A stretch of DNA of 64,000 nucleotides, from contig JAZAYU010000034.1 of NCBI GenBank assembly GCA_038501625.1, positions 3,623,102-3,687,101 on the forward strand, given 5' to 3'. Every line of letters starts with the position of its first letter. The stretch's first letter is position 1. The notes below the pieces were generated by a model. It had not been told where the DNA came from. It made no database searches and saw only the letters and a list, made by a program, of their open reading frames with translations. Both the position numbers and the translations under genes were made by a program. This document shows, in pieces, positions 52,660 to 64,000 of the stretch. This DNA is from Corbicula japonica (Eukaryota > Mollusca > Bivalvia > Venerida > Cyrenidae).

Positions 52660-54440
52660 ATATATTATATATATATTTGTAAAATGTGTGGCACCAAGCT
52701 GTAGATAATTTACACGTTTATGCAGTCTGCCTGGTTGCCCGAGTATAACTTTTCTTAAATGTTCTCTTATGAGTTAGGCTTTGACGTCCTTGATTTGTAC
52801 AGATGGTCTTATAGACTTGATTTTCAACATGCAGAAATCGGAACATGTATTTTATTTTGCACTGGAAAATATAACACAATTCACTTATTAACAAAGTCCC
52901 TTAGATCGACCGTGATAACCACGTTACAGGTTGCAGTCTACTCAGTTCCTTTGAATATTATCGATGGATTCTATAAATGAAGATTAAATTAATATTTAAT
53001 TTACAGATTATTATTTATTTTACAATCCAATTTATAACAAAACTTCTTTTTTTCGCAATGGTTGATTGAAATTATTTAAAAAGAATTGTTAGCATCATGC
53101 AAATTATTTAAAAAGAATTGTTAGCATCGGGCATATTTTGAAGTCACTGTGTGCGGCAGTTTCACTAGGTCAGGTTTCTGTCTATACGGAAGAACAGAAA
53201 CTTTGCAGTGCCTTATCAAGTTTAAGAAAATGTTATTTGAAAGACTGGTATCATAAACATGCAAATTAATTCACTTTAAACTTTTATACAAGCCTCAAGA
53301 GTCGAAGAAGTTTAATAATAAATTTCTTGAACAATTTACAACCATCAATAGAACTTTACAAGTACCAAATTTAAGTCTAAACTTATTTGGAATTTTGTTG
53401 ATGTCTCATAAAAAATTAAAAGCCTTTAAAAGGTAAAAGCTTTCTTTAAAACTTGTTGAGTGGTTAAGGAACTGTTTTTCTTTCAGTCAGTGTGCTTTGA
53501 GGCGTAGATAGTAGAGATGGAATTTAACAGGTAAATTGGTTTAGCGTTTCTAAATATAGCACTGTCTTAGGATTGTTACCTGTGTAAAGGAACCCCAGGC
53601 ATTATCAGGTAGATTTTCAAGTTGACAAATACTTGAATAGGGAACCTTGTGAGAGACAGTTGAATTCTTTGGGGTAGAAAATAATCTGCAGATAATTGTA
53701 TTGAGATTTTGGAGGAGTCTTAACAGATAAGAGGTGGAGAGAACAGGAAAGATTTGGGACTGAAAATCAGATATAATCCAAACTTGGAGATGTCGTGCTG
53801 ATGTGTGTGGAGTGACATTATAGACATTTATTACAGGTAAGAAGAAATTTTCTCATTTAGGATGCGCACACAGAGATGTAGGAACTTTTGAACTTTTATG
53901 GGTGTAAAGTTGAGTCACGTCTCATTGGGTTTTTAGTACTTTAGAGTGAATTTGTAATTGCTGTTAGCATTTGCAGGTTTTATGTATTACAAGCCTAGTA
54001 AGGCACAAGTTTAAAAAGTTTTGTTGTGAAGTTAATGTCATAATTGCCAACATATGTTATGATGGTAGTGCAGTACAGGTGAGAGAAGTTTTTCTTGTTG
54101 TTTGTTACCTAATGTACCTGATGATGCCTTGGGTGATATATCAATCTAAAGGTAAAAGGTTCCTTGTATGGACTGACTAAATCAGCTAACCACATAAATT
54201 TATGACAAAATTACATTCAAGACTTCCTTCTGATTTTGAAGATGTAATAAATATTCGGTAAAACAGTAACATTATCTGAAGTATGCATTACATGCCGCTG
54301 ATGAGGAAGTAACGCCAGTTGGGAGTAGATTAGGTGTCTGATGCTGACTAAGAGCAGCTGACAATACTGTACTGGAACATGGTCATCATAAAAAAGCTGA
54401 TGGTGGCAATGTTAATTTTAAGTTATTAATGATAATTATC
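52660..54440. other. No gene called; small direct repeat
   Basis: A TA-rich run at 52640-52680; AAATTATTTAAAAAGAATTG plus TTAGCATC twice at about 53070 and 53102. ORFs of 69-73 codons at 52759 and 53971 have no recognised similarity. Confidence 0.4.
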
Positions 54441-54445
54441 ATGGT

Positions 54446-54483
54446 GTTGATGATGATGATGATGATGACAATGATGAATATGG

Positions 54484-54541
<58 letters not shown>
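54446..54541 (+). repeat. (GAT)n microsatellite
   Basis: Two runs of GAT triplets (about 6 and about 18) separated by ACAATGATGAATATGGTTTT. Confidence 0.95.
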
Positions 54542-54542
<1 letters not shown>

Positions 54543-56006
54543 TTATGGGTGTGACTACAATGTCTTTGATAAAATATGGAAAATGCTAATACATTAAATA
54601 AGCATAATTTATAAATTCTATATTCATTGTAGTGTAATGTACATAAATAAATTACGAGACAGCTCTAACAGGTTTTACTGGTGCCAAGTAAAATTTATGC
54701 TAAATACTCTTCTCGCTGTAATAAACTTGTCTCTAGGTTTACAAGACGGTCTATTTGTCTCTTCCTTTAGAAGACTGTCTTAATATTACAGCTTTCCCAT
54801 AAAATCTTTATCTCCCACATATTTGCTTAGGTGTTTACAATGGAATGAATGACACTAAGAGAACAGCTCTAAACTTAGCAGGGGTACTTGCAGGCTGTAG
54901 AATGACTGTTCCCAGATTTATTATACCCCAAATAACACCTCAGAGGTAATCATGTCTAAGAATGCCAATTATGGCTTAAACTGTTCCAAATTTCCATTCT
55001 ACCTGTGTAAATAACATAGAGACACTTGGAGAACCGTTGACAGTTATGCTCAATAGTGGTATTACCGGTTAAGTTTAGATAGAGATACCTCAGTTCTGCA
55101 GTGAATGACTTTGTCCTTTAATCACATAGGTAAATCTATAGAAATGTTCTGCCAATAGGGCCTAAAGCAGACTGGAATTGCAGAAAATTACCCTGTGACA
55201 TTGAATAACAAGATTTGGTGTGTGTAAAGCTTGAAAATTGCTTGTGGCATTTTTCTTTAGCAGTTTGACAAATTGGATGTACAGGTATATATTGATAGGT
55301 ACATATATAGACAAGCTCAGATTTTTGGTAACATTTGAGGAATGAGGTGTGTGGATGCCAGAAGATAAATTACTCATTCTAATTTTTTGTTCAAACATTC
55401 ATTTAGCGATCACTTCATCATGGCAGAGGTAAAGTTTGTTTAATTACTAAGTAACATTAATTGTTGTTTTTATTAAATATTACCATGCATTTATTTTGGG
55501 GGAATTTATTGGTTTAGCTAACTGATTGTTTTTGATAAAAAAAATATATTGTGCATGCTCAGTTGCTCTCACTTTGTTAAATTTAATATTTATTCTTTAA
55601 TTTGTTGGTTTTACTCATCTCATGCACATTCATTATGTACTTTTAACGAACAGTAGCAAAATTTCTACAGTTAAATCTTAGGCATTATAGATTTCTACCA
55701 ATTAAACAAAATACTTTTTATAACGTTAATTATGATACAATAACTTTATTTTATAAAACATTATACATGTCTAAAGCATATATTGCTACTGCTGTTGGTG
55801 CTGTTGTTGTAGTAGTTTGTATTATACCACTGCAACATATTTCTTGCAATATAATTCTAATAATTCACTGTGTAACCTGGTGTAGACTCAAAATTAGTCT
55901 GCAGTGAGACCCGAGTCTACAATGCATTTTAAAGTAAAAGTTAGTGTTCATAAATGAATATTTACCAAAGTAAATTGCATTAGCAAGGTGCAGCCATGCA
56001 ATCTAT
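54542..56006. other. No feature recognised
   Basis: AT-rich; no supported gene or repeat. Confidence 0.4.
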
Positions 56007-56241
56007 TTAACCCTTTCCTCCATATATACAACTTTTTACGCATGTGCGACCAGTGTAGATCCAGATCAGCCAGCAGATCCGAGCCGTCTGATCAGGATCT
56101 GCACTGGTTGCATTTAGGTCAGAAATAACCTAACAAATCAAAAAGCGAACAGCTTAGATCCTGATCAGATGACATGGATGTGCCAGCTGATTTGTATCTA
56201 AAATGTTTACCCAAGGGTGTATCTATGGAGGAAAGGGTTAA
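56007..56241 (+). mobile_element. Family A MITE, intact
   Basis: TTAACCCTTTCCTCCATATA to ATCTATGGAGGAAAGGGTTA with TTAA on both sides; linker TTAGGTCAGAAATAACCTAA. Confidence 0.96.
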
Positions 56242-56759
56242 TTTGTAAATGCTCATTAATAAACACAAACAGACTTAGTGGTTAGAATTATTTTTAGTAA
56301 ATCAATTCATTCAAGTACCAATTTATAGAAATATAACAATTTGGAAAAAAAAATGCAATTCCATTGGACAAAATATAAAATTCAACAACTTAATTGCGAT
56401 AGGAAGTATAAAATAGTTTAAAGGACAGACATGTTTGCTTTATTGTTGGCACCATTATCTTTTACTGTTTTAGCTGGTGTTGGTCTTTGTGCTCTTTTAT
56501 GTTATTTTTAAATCACATTGTTTTTACTCATCTGTTTATTTTTTGTTTTTTATGCAAAACAAACAATTGCAAAATGATAAAATCGAATGAACTGTCATGA
56601 GACAATACACAGTTTCATACAAGACATTGATACCTGTGATATCATAACAATGTACATCAAAAACTGTCATAATTTATTCACTTGTTCCTGTCCGACCCAT
56701 CAAGTGATAGACAATGCTTGTCATGCATGTGTCACTTCCTTTATTAGTGCTGTAGAACA
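56242..56759. other. No feature recognised
   Basis: AT-rich; no supported gene or repeat. Confidence 0.4.
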
Positions 56760-57093
56760 GTTTACCATTTACCCCATATATAAATATAATGCATTTATTG
56801 CATGGGCGAATGGTGTAAATCCAGATCAGCTGACACATTCATGCCATCAGATCAGAATCTACACAGTTCGCTTTCTGATATATTAGGTAATTTCTGACCA
56901 AAATGCGAACATTGCAGATCCTGATCAGATGTGCCAGCTGATCTGGATTAACACTGGTCACACAAGCATTAAAGGGCATATATTATACCGCTAGAAATTA
57001 GAAACGCCACTTCTTCAAAAGCGAAATATATTTCATGTCTAAAAGTTATCTTATTAAATCTAATTTCTTTAAGTATATATGGAGTACAGGATA
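56760..57093 (-). mobile_element. Family A MITE with a small hairpin insertion
   Basis: TTTACCATTTACCCCATATA start, both hairpins, GGGCATAT; then ~80 bp (56982-57072) bounded by AGAAATTAGA and TCTAATTTCT, an inverted repeat; then TATATATGGAGTACAGGATA closes the A copy. Confidence 0.85.
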
Positions 57094-58914
57094 AAATGAT
57101 GATATAATCTTGAAGAGTTCTTTTGGGCATCCAGGTGTGTGACGTGATGAATTTCCATATTCGGCATGGAATGGTAAACAAATCTGACGGGCATCACAAA
57201 GTGATGCACACCTGACTGTGTGAATGCTTATATGACTGTATGTGGAGAAATTAAATTAATGATTTCCAGTGGTAGTGCTTATGAAGAATACTGATAGTTT
57301 CACTGATTTCAATGAAAAGCTAAAATGCTGGTTTCAACTGATTTGCCTGAATGATTTTCTTTCTTTGAACATTTTATATTAATAGAATGTCTATAAAAAT
57401 CCCCAGGAAGACTGTTTTCATGTTTATTAAAAATTACTTACAGTTTTACCTAAATATTCATTTTTCAGTTAGAAAGAATAATGCTCTATTAGTTATTAAT
57501 AATCATCTTATTTAGTTACATCTCTTTAGCAAACACTTTTATTTGGTTATGTTTAAAATTTTGCCAAGTTTGTGCCCAAAAGCCAGGCATTGTTGTATAT
57601 TTGCAGTACATGTATCTTGAAATTACACAAATTGATGTCCTTCATAAAATGCACATTTTTCATGATAATACTTACTTTTAATTTGTTTCCTAGTGAATTA
57701 CTGAACTCTCCCAGTGAATCAGCAATATTCTGCTGGTTGGAACAATGAACATCTAAGTACAGCTATAAATAATTATATATTTCCTATTAAGTATTAAAAA
57801 CAAATTATAATTATAAAATACATATTTATCTCCCTGTATAAATGTTTATATTCATTAAAAGCATATATTTAATAACATATATACAAAAGAAAACATAACA
57901 GGCAGGAACATAAGAAATAAATGCCACTTTTTCAAGATTTAAAGAAATACTCCTACTTGAAATCAAGATACTTCACTTAAGAGGATTTCTTTAAAATTCA
58001 AACACAGTTTGTAAATGCTTACTTTTTGTCTGGATATGAACAATTTTAATTTATGTAAATTCTCACTTTTATTCATTTTTTTTCTCAATAAGAAAAAAGT
58101 TGGACTCTTACTTTAAAATAAAGCTATCCAAACAGGTCCTGAAATTTTGGTAATTGAATCTGGACATATTAAAGATAGACTTTTTAAGATAGACTTTGTT
58201 TTTCAGAAATATTTTTTTTAAGAATTCTGATTTTCTTGAAAGATTTACTGTCAATCTGCTGTCAATATTTAGCATTTCCTTTGATGCCTATCAGCATTGT
58301 CTCTATTGTGATTTAACAGACAGTGGTGCTCAATTTTCTCTTATCAATTAACCTGTCATTAATTAAGAGACAATTCAAGATCAGATAATTGGTGAATTTC
58401 CTCAATTAGCACATTTTGTAAATGCATGGTTGATGCTTTATGCTTAAGACTGATATAAATACCATGAACTGGCATGTAGAAATTGTCATTTGAGTTTTGA
58501 GACAGTTTAGAATATCATATTATCTCCTGAACTGAATTGGAACTGGAATTAATTTATTCAAGTCACACACATGTTGAGTGGGTAATTCTTCAGGCACCTT
58601 GATTTGAATGTATTAGTGTTCCTTTGTATGGGAATCTCAGCATAAATTGGAAGGAAAGTTGATACGAATTATTCCATCTAATTTACATATATAATGCTCA
58701 AGATGCTACGAGAACAGGTTAGTGCTTTAATTGTAACTTTGAAAGTTTTACATGCTCGGACATGTGGACTATTTTGCAAACATGTTTTGCCATTTATATT
58801 AATGTATTTTTTTGTGTTATGGTAGTTTCCAAAAATTTACCTGTATGGTGTTCTTTAATGGTTAATGAAATCTGTAAAAAATAAACTCTGTGAACATTTC
58901 ACATGTCTGATGAT
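57094..58914. other. No feature recognised
   Basis: Very AT-rich and free of families A and B; GCATCACAAAGTGATGC at 57191 is a small isolated hairpin. Confidence 0.4.
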
Positions 58915-59305
58915 TCATAATTTAGGGGAAAAGAAATCTTTTTGAAAGATCATAGCTGCTGTTATAAAACTAAATGAATCTAATGGAACACATTAGGGAT
59001 CAAGAATTGCTGTCAAAAACCCTAAATTTGATTAAAAATATTATTCATATTTTAGGGAAAAATAAATCTGTTCGAAAGATCATAGCTGCTTTATTACAAA
59101 ATTAAATAAAACAAATAAAACCAAGGGAAGAACTTTTGAGATCAAGAATTGCTGTTAAAAACCATTCATTTAATAAGAAAATATTATTCATTTTTTTAGG
59201 GAAAAATTAATCTTCTTGAAAGATCATAGCTGCTTTATTATAAAACTAAGGGAAGAATTTTTGGGAACAAGATTGGCTGTTAAAGACCATTCATTTGACA
59301 AAAAA
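58910..59305 (+). repeat. Three-copy tandem repeat, 130-144 bp
   Basis: GAAAGATCATAGCTGCT at 58944, 59074 and 59218; TTAGGGAAAAA before and ATCAAGAATTGCTGTTAAA plus ACCATTCATTT after each. Spacing varies by internal indels. Confidence 0.9.
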
Positions 59306-59878
59306 TATGTACATTTAGCAATTTAGCAGTGTTATCATTGTTTCTAATATCTGCAAAGCCCTGCCTAAGTGGATTCTTTTATTTGGACATTAGATCTTCT
59401 TGTCGCCAGACCATCAAAGAGATTTATTTCAAGAGTTTACTTTCTGATGTGTTAGCCTTTTCATATTTCAAGAAAGTTCAAATATTTACAAAGACATTTT
59501 TGCCATCATTTACACTGACTTTGGTTTTTGTCCATTACCAGTTGACATATGATTTCATATTGATAGATCATTCTGTATAAAATGATGGAACATCCTAATT
59601 GCCTTAAGCATTCAGAGATTTTTATCTGTCATAAAATGCGTCTCTTCCATAATTGCCGAAATAACCTAAAACTATTGCATTATGTCCTGTTTGGATATTA
59701 ATAAAACTGCTGGACATATATCGCAAATCTTATGGTCAGTCATAAAGCACTCCATATGGTTAGAACTTGACTGTCAACTGTTGTTTTACCTGAATATAGC
59801 ATTAAGTACCTGAGCTCAACAGGTAAACTAAAGGCATGCCACTTTTATGTTCGAAAGATTAATAGAATTTCCCTCCAG

Positions 59879-59934
59879 GCAACTTTATACGCCAGATCTT
59901 GGCCGGTGACAAGGTCTACATGGAATGGAATGAG
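59879..59934 (+). other. Weak candidate coding exon
   Basis: A pyrimidine-rich acceptor (AATTTCCCTCCAG) precedes a 56-base open segment that reads NFIRQILAGDKVYMEWNE in one frame, followed by GAG|GTTTGT, a possible donor. The next in-frame stop is four codons on. The composition is less AT-rich than its surroundings. No domain is recognised and no neighbouring exon was found, so this is only a candidate. Confidence 0.2.
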
Positions 59935-60304
59935 GTTTGTGATTGATCGCAGAGATAGCCGTGGCTGTCACATCGATGTTAATGTTAATTACAGGTGTAG
60001 CCGCGGTTTACCTGAGAATGAAGGTAAACAAGACCAGTCTTTAGGCAACACTTCCCCATCATGTTAAAGACAAGACTGGAATGTTTCCTTAATGTCTCGC
60101 TCTCTTATTTAAGTAATATTACTGAACTTTTGCGGTTGTATTTTAAAGCAGCTAGAACATTAAATTTGGATAAGACCAAAAACATTTTTGTTAAAACTGT
60201 CATCTTAAACCAGTTGAAATACTTAATATGGAATAATCTTAAAATTGATAAAATTGTTTCAGATAAAACATGTATGTACACAATGGTAATTTTGAGAACA
60301 TTCA
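59935..60304. other. No feature recognised
   Basis: A 94-codon ORF at 60061-60345 runs into the B fragment and is not supported. Confidence 0.4.
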
Positions 60305-60382
60305 GACCAGTAGCCATTTCAGCCAATCAGATGCTTAAGATTTGAGACTGGTTTCCGATCTCAGCTTTATAACCTTCAGGCC
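60305..60382. mobile_element. Family B element, right half only
   Basis: ACCAGTAGCCATTTCAGCC (from the centre) to CAGCTTTATAACCTTCAGG, followed by CCTGG. Confidence 0.9.
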
Positions 60383-62867
60383 TGGTTCCACATGTCTGTG
60401 ATTGTCAGTTACATCTTATCAGTATTTGTATTTCATTATTTTATGCTTGACAAGGACCTAATTTGCATAACTTTCAAGTATTGCTGTAACAGATTGTTCT
60501 CTTCCAAGAAAAAGGCTTGTTACCACTATTTCATGTACACTGTCTTCATAATACAAGAATTACAGGTGTGTCATACCTGTTATTTAACCATTCTTAAGCA
60601 ATCTGAGTTCACCTGCCTTGAGGGCACTTACATTAGACATTAGCAATCATTCTTTGAGGTGATTATGCCCAGAGTTGTTCCTCTGTCATTTCACCTCTCT
60701 CATAAACATCTTGAGACAGATAGCCTGTAGGCATAGTGTGTGAACTCTTCAAATCTTGTCAACATGTACAACATGTACCTGGCATGCTTTAGAGGTGCTG
60801 CATGAGGGGGCACTGCACTGTCCATGATCATTTAGTTTTGACAGTATTATTGATTTTTTTATTGAAATGCAGGGTTGAATCAAGATTTCCTGAAAAGTGA
60901 GTTTGTTTCTGGCAGAGTTTAAGGGTAGTTACATGATAATTTTCAACTCTCTTGCCAAAATGCTCATGAAAATTATATATTACTACCAAAGAGCAACCCC
61001 CACCGAAACCCCTCTGTATCCACCCTTGTAATGTTACTACAGATTACTTGGAGTTTGTTTTCCTCTATTGATTAAAAAAAACTCACATATCTGACCCACT
61101 ATGCTATTTAGGTAAAAATCACATTGTTTTTTTATTATTACAATAATTCACTCCATCATTGATGACCCCATTTTTGTTCAACAACATTGAGTTAGTTGTT
61201 GCTTTACAACTGCAACAAGATACATCATCTTTATTTTATCTATCATCCTTGTATACAAAATGACATTCAAAGACAGGTAGTTTCAATCAAAATTTCAATT
61301 TCATTTTGAACGAGGTTATTTTCTTTTTTTTTTATACATTTTTTCATAAATTTTGATAATGTGAACAATAAAATTTGACCAACTGTTACCAAGTTACTGA
61401 GAATGCATCATTATTAGGAACAAGTGAAACCTGAGATGGGCCTCTCCGATTTTTGGCAGTAATATGGTGGTACTATTTATCGTTGTCACCTAGTGACATT
61501 ATAATGGAATCTTCATCAGACCGTCTAGATTTACAATGACAGATAGCGATCACGGAAAGAAACCGATTTTCATGACGTTAACAGAGTTTCGACTGGGCAA
61601 CCATGTAGTTTAGTGACAATGAAGCATTTTGAGACCGTTCTCGCATTCAGTCTTAATAAAGCATTTTTCAGTAGGAGTGTATTGTTAAACGAAGAACTCA
61701 AGTGTAGAATTTGCCAAGGGCGATGGCAGTTCTTTATTGTTTAACATTTTTATGTGCTTGTTGCAGGGATGAGTTGACCTTTAACCATCTCGTCATCAAA
61801 GCAAAGAAATCTTTGTTTGTTTAAGATTGTTTTCTCTGATCTTTTCTTTGTAAATTTGGCATTCATTTTAATGAAATCTGGATTTCCAACAAAGTGATTT
61901 AACATAGACTAGTCTCTTTAGTGGATATTATACTAAACTATTATGTTTAAACTCTTTTTAATGCCATTAAAAAAGAACAGTGATGCATTTTGTAAAAAAT
62001 ATTTTCAGTCTGGAAAAAAATGTTATTTATCATAGAAAACAAATAAACAAAAGTCATTTGTTTAGATCACTTTTCTTATATTGCCATCAGAAAGTCATTA
62101 TAACACCCTTACAAAATATTTCCCCTGAAATTAAAACCTATTTCATGACACTACATTATTTTTCATTTTATTCTGATCATAAATTCCACATTTAGAATGG
62201 AAATGACTCTCGTACCAGTATATGGTCTTTGAGGCTTGAAACGTAAAACTTGAAAAGCTAACGAGTGCAAACACAAATGGTTGCAATTTATCAAAGGAAG
62301 CATTGTATTGCTGCCCAACCGGAATTCATGTGGAATAATTCATGCTTACAAAAGGCCGAGGACTTAATTTGAAGATGAATGAATAGCCGGGGGACGCTTG
62401 GTGACACAGATTAAGGTGCCAAAAACTTGAAGACTTGCTGTAGAGTTGTTTGACTGCCATTGAAAGATTTTTGAATAGAGAGATTTCCCAAATTGGAAAA
62501 GTTGCCTGATTGTATTTCAATAAATTTTGTCTTCAATTTTTTGTCACGGACTAGTTCTACTGTGACATGTTGGTATCAAGGCTTAAGAGATCACCGATTA
62601 TTTTGTTTGTTTAGAATTACCTGGGTACTCAAGGCACTGTTGGAATTTGTGGGCTAAAAGAGGTTGTTTCCTGCCGAAGTTTGTCTGAAGTATAAGATGA
62701 ATCACTCCCATTTTGTGGGATAGTTGAAAATTAATAGTAGTGCATCTTAAAAGATAAGTTATGGCTGCACTTGTTCCCTGAATGTAAAAAAAAATAAAAT
62801 GCAAGTTATGTTTATGTTAATCCTGGTTAGTTGAGGTAAATATAATTTGAAAATTGATTTTTTTGCT
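60383..62867. other. Long stretch without recognised features
   Basis: No A or B copy and no supported ORF over 2.5 kb. 61435-61640 is less AT-rich, with several CpGs, and could be conserved non-coding sequence; nothing in it proves so. Confidence 0.4.
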
Positions 62868-63107
62868 TTAACCCATTACTCCATGGAAATGGCTTTTATC
62901 ACATGGAGGATCAGTTTAGATCCGGATCAGCCTGCAGATCTGTGCCATCTAATCAGGATCTAAACTGTTGGCTTTTAGATTCATAAGATTATTTCTGACC
63001 TAATGGCAAATGTCTTAAATCCAGATTGGTGCAGTGCTGGCTGATCTGGATCTATACTGTTTGCCCATGCATTAAAAGCTTATACATGTTTATGGAGTAA
63101 AGGGTTA
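62868..63107 (-). mobile_element. Family A MITE, full length
   Basis: TTAACCCATTACTCCATGGA to TTTATGGAGTAAAGGGTTAA; TTAA on both sides; linker TTAGATTCATAAGATTATTT. Confidence 0.95.
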
Positions 63108-64000
63108 AATGGTAAAAGTGGAAAGATAAAATCTGGATTTCAGTAAAGTACAAGTATGATATATCACAGAAAACAACGTGATGCATGGCATTTTTCATGA
63201 ACAGCCTTGTTTACATTTTAACAAAACATTTGTTTTTCTTTTAATGAGAAATGAGTGTATCAAATTTCCATATTTGGGAGAGTTTGTGGCCTGTCACATC
63301 TCAATATGTATATTTGGTAGATTCGTTTCTGATGTTATTTCTATGCCTGAGTTCACAAGACGTTGATAAAACGAACAATTTGGCAGTGTTTAAACGATTC
63401 CTTAAACACGGATCTGGCCCCAGGCAAGTCATGTTTAACAATCTTTTCCTTCATCAAATAGCAACTTAATGTTCTTAAATGGATGGAGATGGTTCTTTGG
63501 TGTAAACGCAGCCTTTAAGTTGCTCATGAAATTTTTTTAAGACCCAGTTTAGAATGCAGGCTTAAAAACTTCAGTTAATTTTTTTTTTCAGGATGTTGGG
63601 AGGATTTTCAAAATAAAAAAATACAGATCATATTGATATTTTTCCTCACTTACCGCAAATGGAAGTTTTAATTGACAGTGTGTTATCATCACTGATGATT
63701 GCTTCCTGTACGATAGCTGGTACTTTGCACGAATACTTTTGAGAGATTTTAAAGATATCAAATTAATTGTTTTGGTCTGATTTGAACCTATATGCTCTCG
63801 ATTAGGTATCTGCATGTAGACCACAAAGTCACATTTTATGTGATTCAGTATTTACAGTCAACATTATGTCTTTAAGCCAATGCTGGGAGAAATTTTTTAA
63901 TCATGTCATAATTATGACAAATCATTTAGACGTCTCAAAGTCTGGAGGCTGTATTAAGGTTTCACTGCAATGTTTAAGTACATCTTACACCATTTTCTTA
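63108..64000. other. No feature recognised
   Basis: Three overlapping ORFs of 62-78 codons with no recognised similarity; not called. Confidence 0.4.

Overview
The window looks like AT-rich, non-coding eukaryotic (animal) DNA, most likely from a bivalve mollusc. The basis is recall and inference: no gene could be identified, but several repeats are of kinds I associate with bivalve genomes. These are the GTGACCTTGACCTTGATC tandem array inside an element bounded by GCTCACCTGAG and CTCAGGTGAGC, the GGACGCC microsatellite, and the 155-bp and 151-bp tandem units at 23.1 and 42.1 kb. No species call is attempted. No open reading frame has the length, composition or domain content of a real gene. 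The long ones (17.4-19.2 kb and 35.0-35.9 kb) are translations of minisatellites. The window is therefore intergenic or deep intronic, and its content is repeats.

The dominant component is one short non-autonomous DNA transposon, called family A here. About 50 copies, intact, partial or interrupted, are scattered from position 1 to 63107. Full copies are about 205-245 bp, end in TTAA plus CCCTTTCCTCCAT or CCCTTTACTCCAT in inverted orientation, and contain two consecutive ~60-bp hairpins that are inverted copies of each other. TTAA target duplications and CCC ends suggest a piggyBac-type (or other TTAA-using) mobiliser; none is encoded here. A second family, B (about 19 copies or fragments), is a ~146-bp near-perfect palindrome with GGCGACTGGTCGCC at its centre. 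At least five B copies sit inside A copies, and wherever a junction can be read it falls at CTG, apparently with a 3-bp CTG (or CAG) duplication.

Other mobile pieces: a Helitron/Helentron-like element (57-1687) that splits an A copy in two; a 783-bp TIR element (13.7-14.5 kb) inside a minisatellite; a 772-bp TTAA-flanked TIR element (16.0-16.8 kb); a 181-bp TA-flanked MITE inside an A copy (20.7 kb); a large palindrome next to four evenly spaced CRE octamers (25.0-25.3 kb); three tRNA-like SINE remnants; and a ~590-bp insertion present in only one of two tandem ~490-bp duplicates (41.9-43.5 kb).

Tandem arrays: a 145-bp unit in ten exactly phased copies (0.1-1.5 kb), a 28-bp minisatellite of about 61 copies (17.45-19.18 kb), and a composite 30/35-36/38-bp minisatellite (34.9-36.65 kb), plus smaller ones. 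Nested insertions give a relative chronology in several places. There are also two dispersed duplications that carry transposon together with non-transposon flank (4.5/7.4 kb direct, 12.1/15.9 kb inverted). A compact CpG-rich patch with three TCCGCG/CGCGGA palindromes (4.07-4.31 kb) and one weak candidate exon (59.88 kb) are the only places hinting at other function.
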